Shown in pieces: positions 63,941 through 64,000 of a stretch of 64,000 nucleotides of DNA. The notes beneath the pieces are model-generated. The model was not told the origin of the DNA. It ran no database searches and saw nothing but the letters and a program-made list of their open reading frames with translations. Each line of letters opens with the position of its first letter. Position 1 is the first letter of the stretch. The stretch comes from JANQPA01 sp964628385 (GTDB lineage: Bacteria > Bacteroidota > Bacteroidia > Chitinophagales > Saprospiraceae). The stretch is from the NCBI GenBank assembly GCA_964628385.1, contig CAZVOD010000013.1, positions 8,570-72,569 on the forward strand. The letters run 5' to 3'. The position numbers and the translations under genes were made by a program.

Positions 63941-64000
63941 TTAACTTATGAAGTTGTTTAAGAATGTGGGGTTATAGTTGAAGGCAAAGGCTTGTGCAGC
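63941..64000 (-). CDS. Possible 3' end of a gene upstream of lpxD
   Basis: One minus-strand frame is open from the window edge to a TAA at 63941 (19 codons, ending NYNPTFLNNFIS). Its stop is 13 bp before the lpxD ATG, as in an operon. Too little is visible to name it. Confidence 0.25.
   Translation of the reverse strand, partial: AAQAFAFNYNPTFLNNFIS

Noticed and set aside
1..64000. CRISPR arrays, tRNA or rRNA genes, complete insertion sequences
   Set aside because: None seen by eye: no regularly spaced repeats, cloverleaf or transposase frame.

Overview
The window comes from a Bacteroidota chromosome, most likely a Saprospirales/Lewinella-like aerobe. This rests on family content and is an inference. 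Supporting signs are several proteins with type IX secretion (T9SS) C-terminal sorting domains, a PorZ-like T9SS component, bacillithiol synthesis gene bshA, an RprX/RprY-like two-component pair, Bacteroidota-type LpxK and LpxD, a DUF4271-HemD pair, and TAnnTTTG promoter elements. Base composition looks moderate in genes, with AT-rich spacers. No tRNA, rRNA or CRISPR array was seen.

Layout. 1-11.2 kb: 5' part of holB, a PTPS-II type pterin synthase, a T9SS cargo, a flavoprotein paired with a polytopic Fe-S protein, then minus-strand glycosyltransferase-ECF sigma and lpxK-thioredoxin lipoprotein pairs. 11.4-16.6 kb: ABC exporter, AIM24 protein, mtaB, a truncated membrane protein and capA-folA. 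17.8-18.35 kb: a decayed patch with the 3' part of an MT-A70 adenine methyltransferase. 18.3-23.2 kb: porZ, nadD, a lipoprotein and dnaN, reading left. 23.2-29.3 kb: a DnaA-box cluster, then an M16-like protein and mreB-mreC-mreD-PBP2, reading right. 29.3-38 kb: bshA, a large T9SS adhesin-like protein, a MerR regulator with a degenerate B12 domain, a 183-bp inverted-repeat element, and an acyl-CoA ligase overlapping a CotH-like secreted protein. 38-45.8 kb: an untracked 43-aa membrane protein, a PpiD-like foldase, the two-component pair, DUF4271-hemD and a NUDIX hydrolase. 45.9-49.3 kb: fused acyl-CoA mutase icmF. 49.4-60.2 kb: an AraC-TonB receptor-lipoprotein operon, with an M23 remnant, diverging from a coxG-S-L-M-moxR-coxE cluster. 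60.3-64 kb: thrS, a candidate structured RNA, a near-passengerless T9SS protein and lpxD.

How the genes work together. The mre/PBP2 block makes the elongation machinery and lpxK/lpxD build lipid A. PorZ helps process CTD cargo, of which three or four are encoded here. The cox-like cluster makes a molybdenum hydroxylase of form II (AYRGAGR), so its substrate is unknown and it should not be called a CO dehydrogenase. Its AAA+/VWA partners fit enzyme maturation. The adjacent AraC gene has two 11-bp repeats exactly 21 bp apart in front of it, as expected for an AraC-family operator. Similarly, two 7-bp repeats at 11-bp pitch lie between the two-component operon and DUF4271, the geometry of OmpR/PhoB-type sites. 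These two operators, the DnaA-box cluster, the candidate RNA after thrS and the decayed methyltransferase patch are the observations most worth checking.
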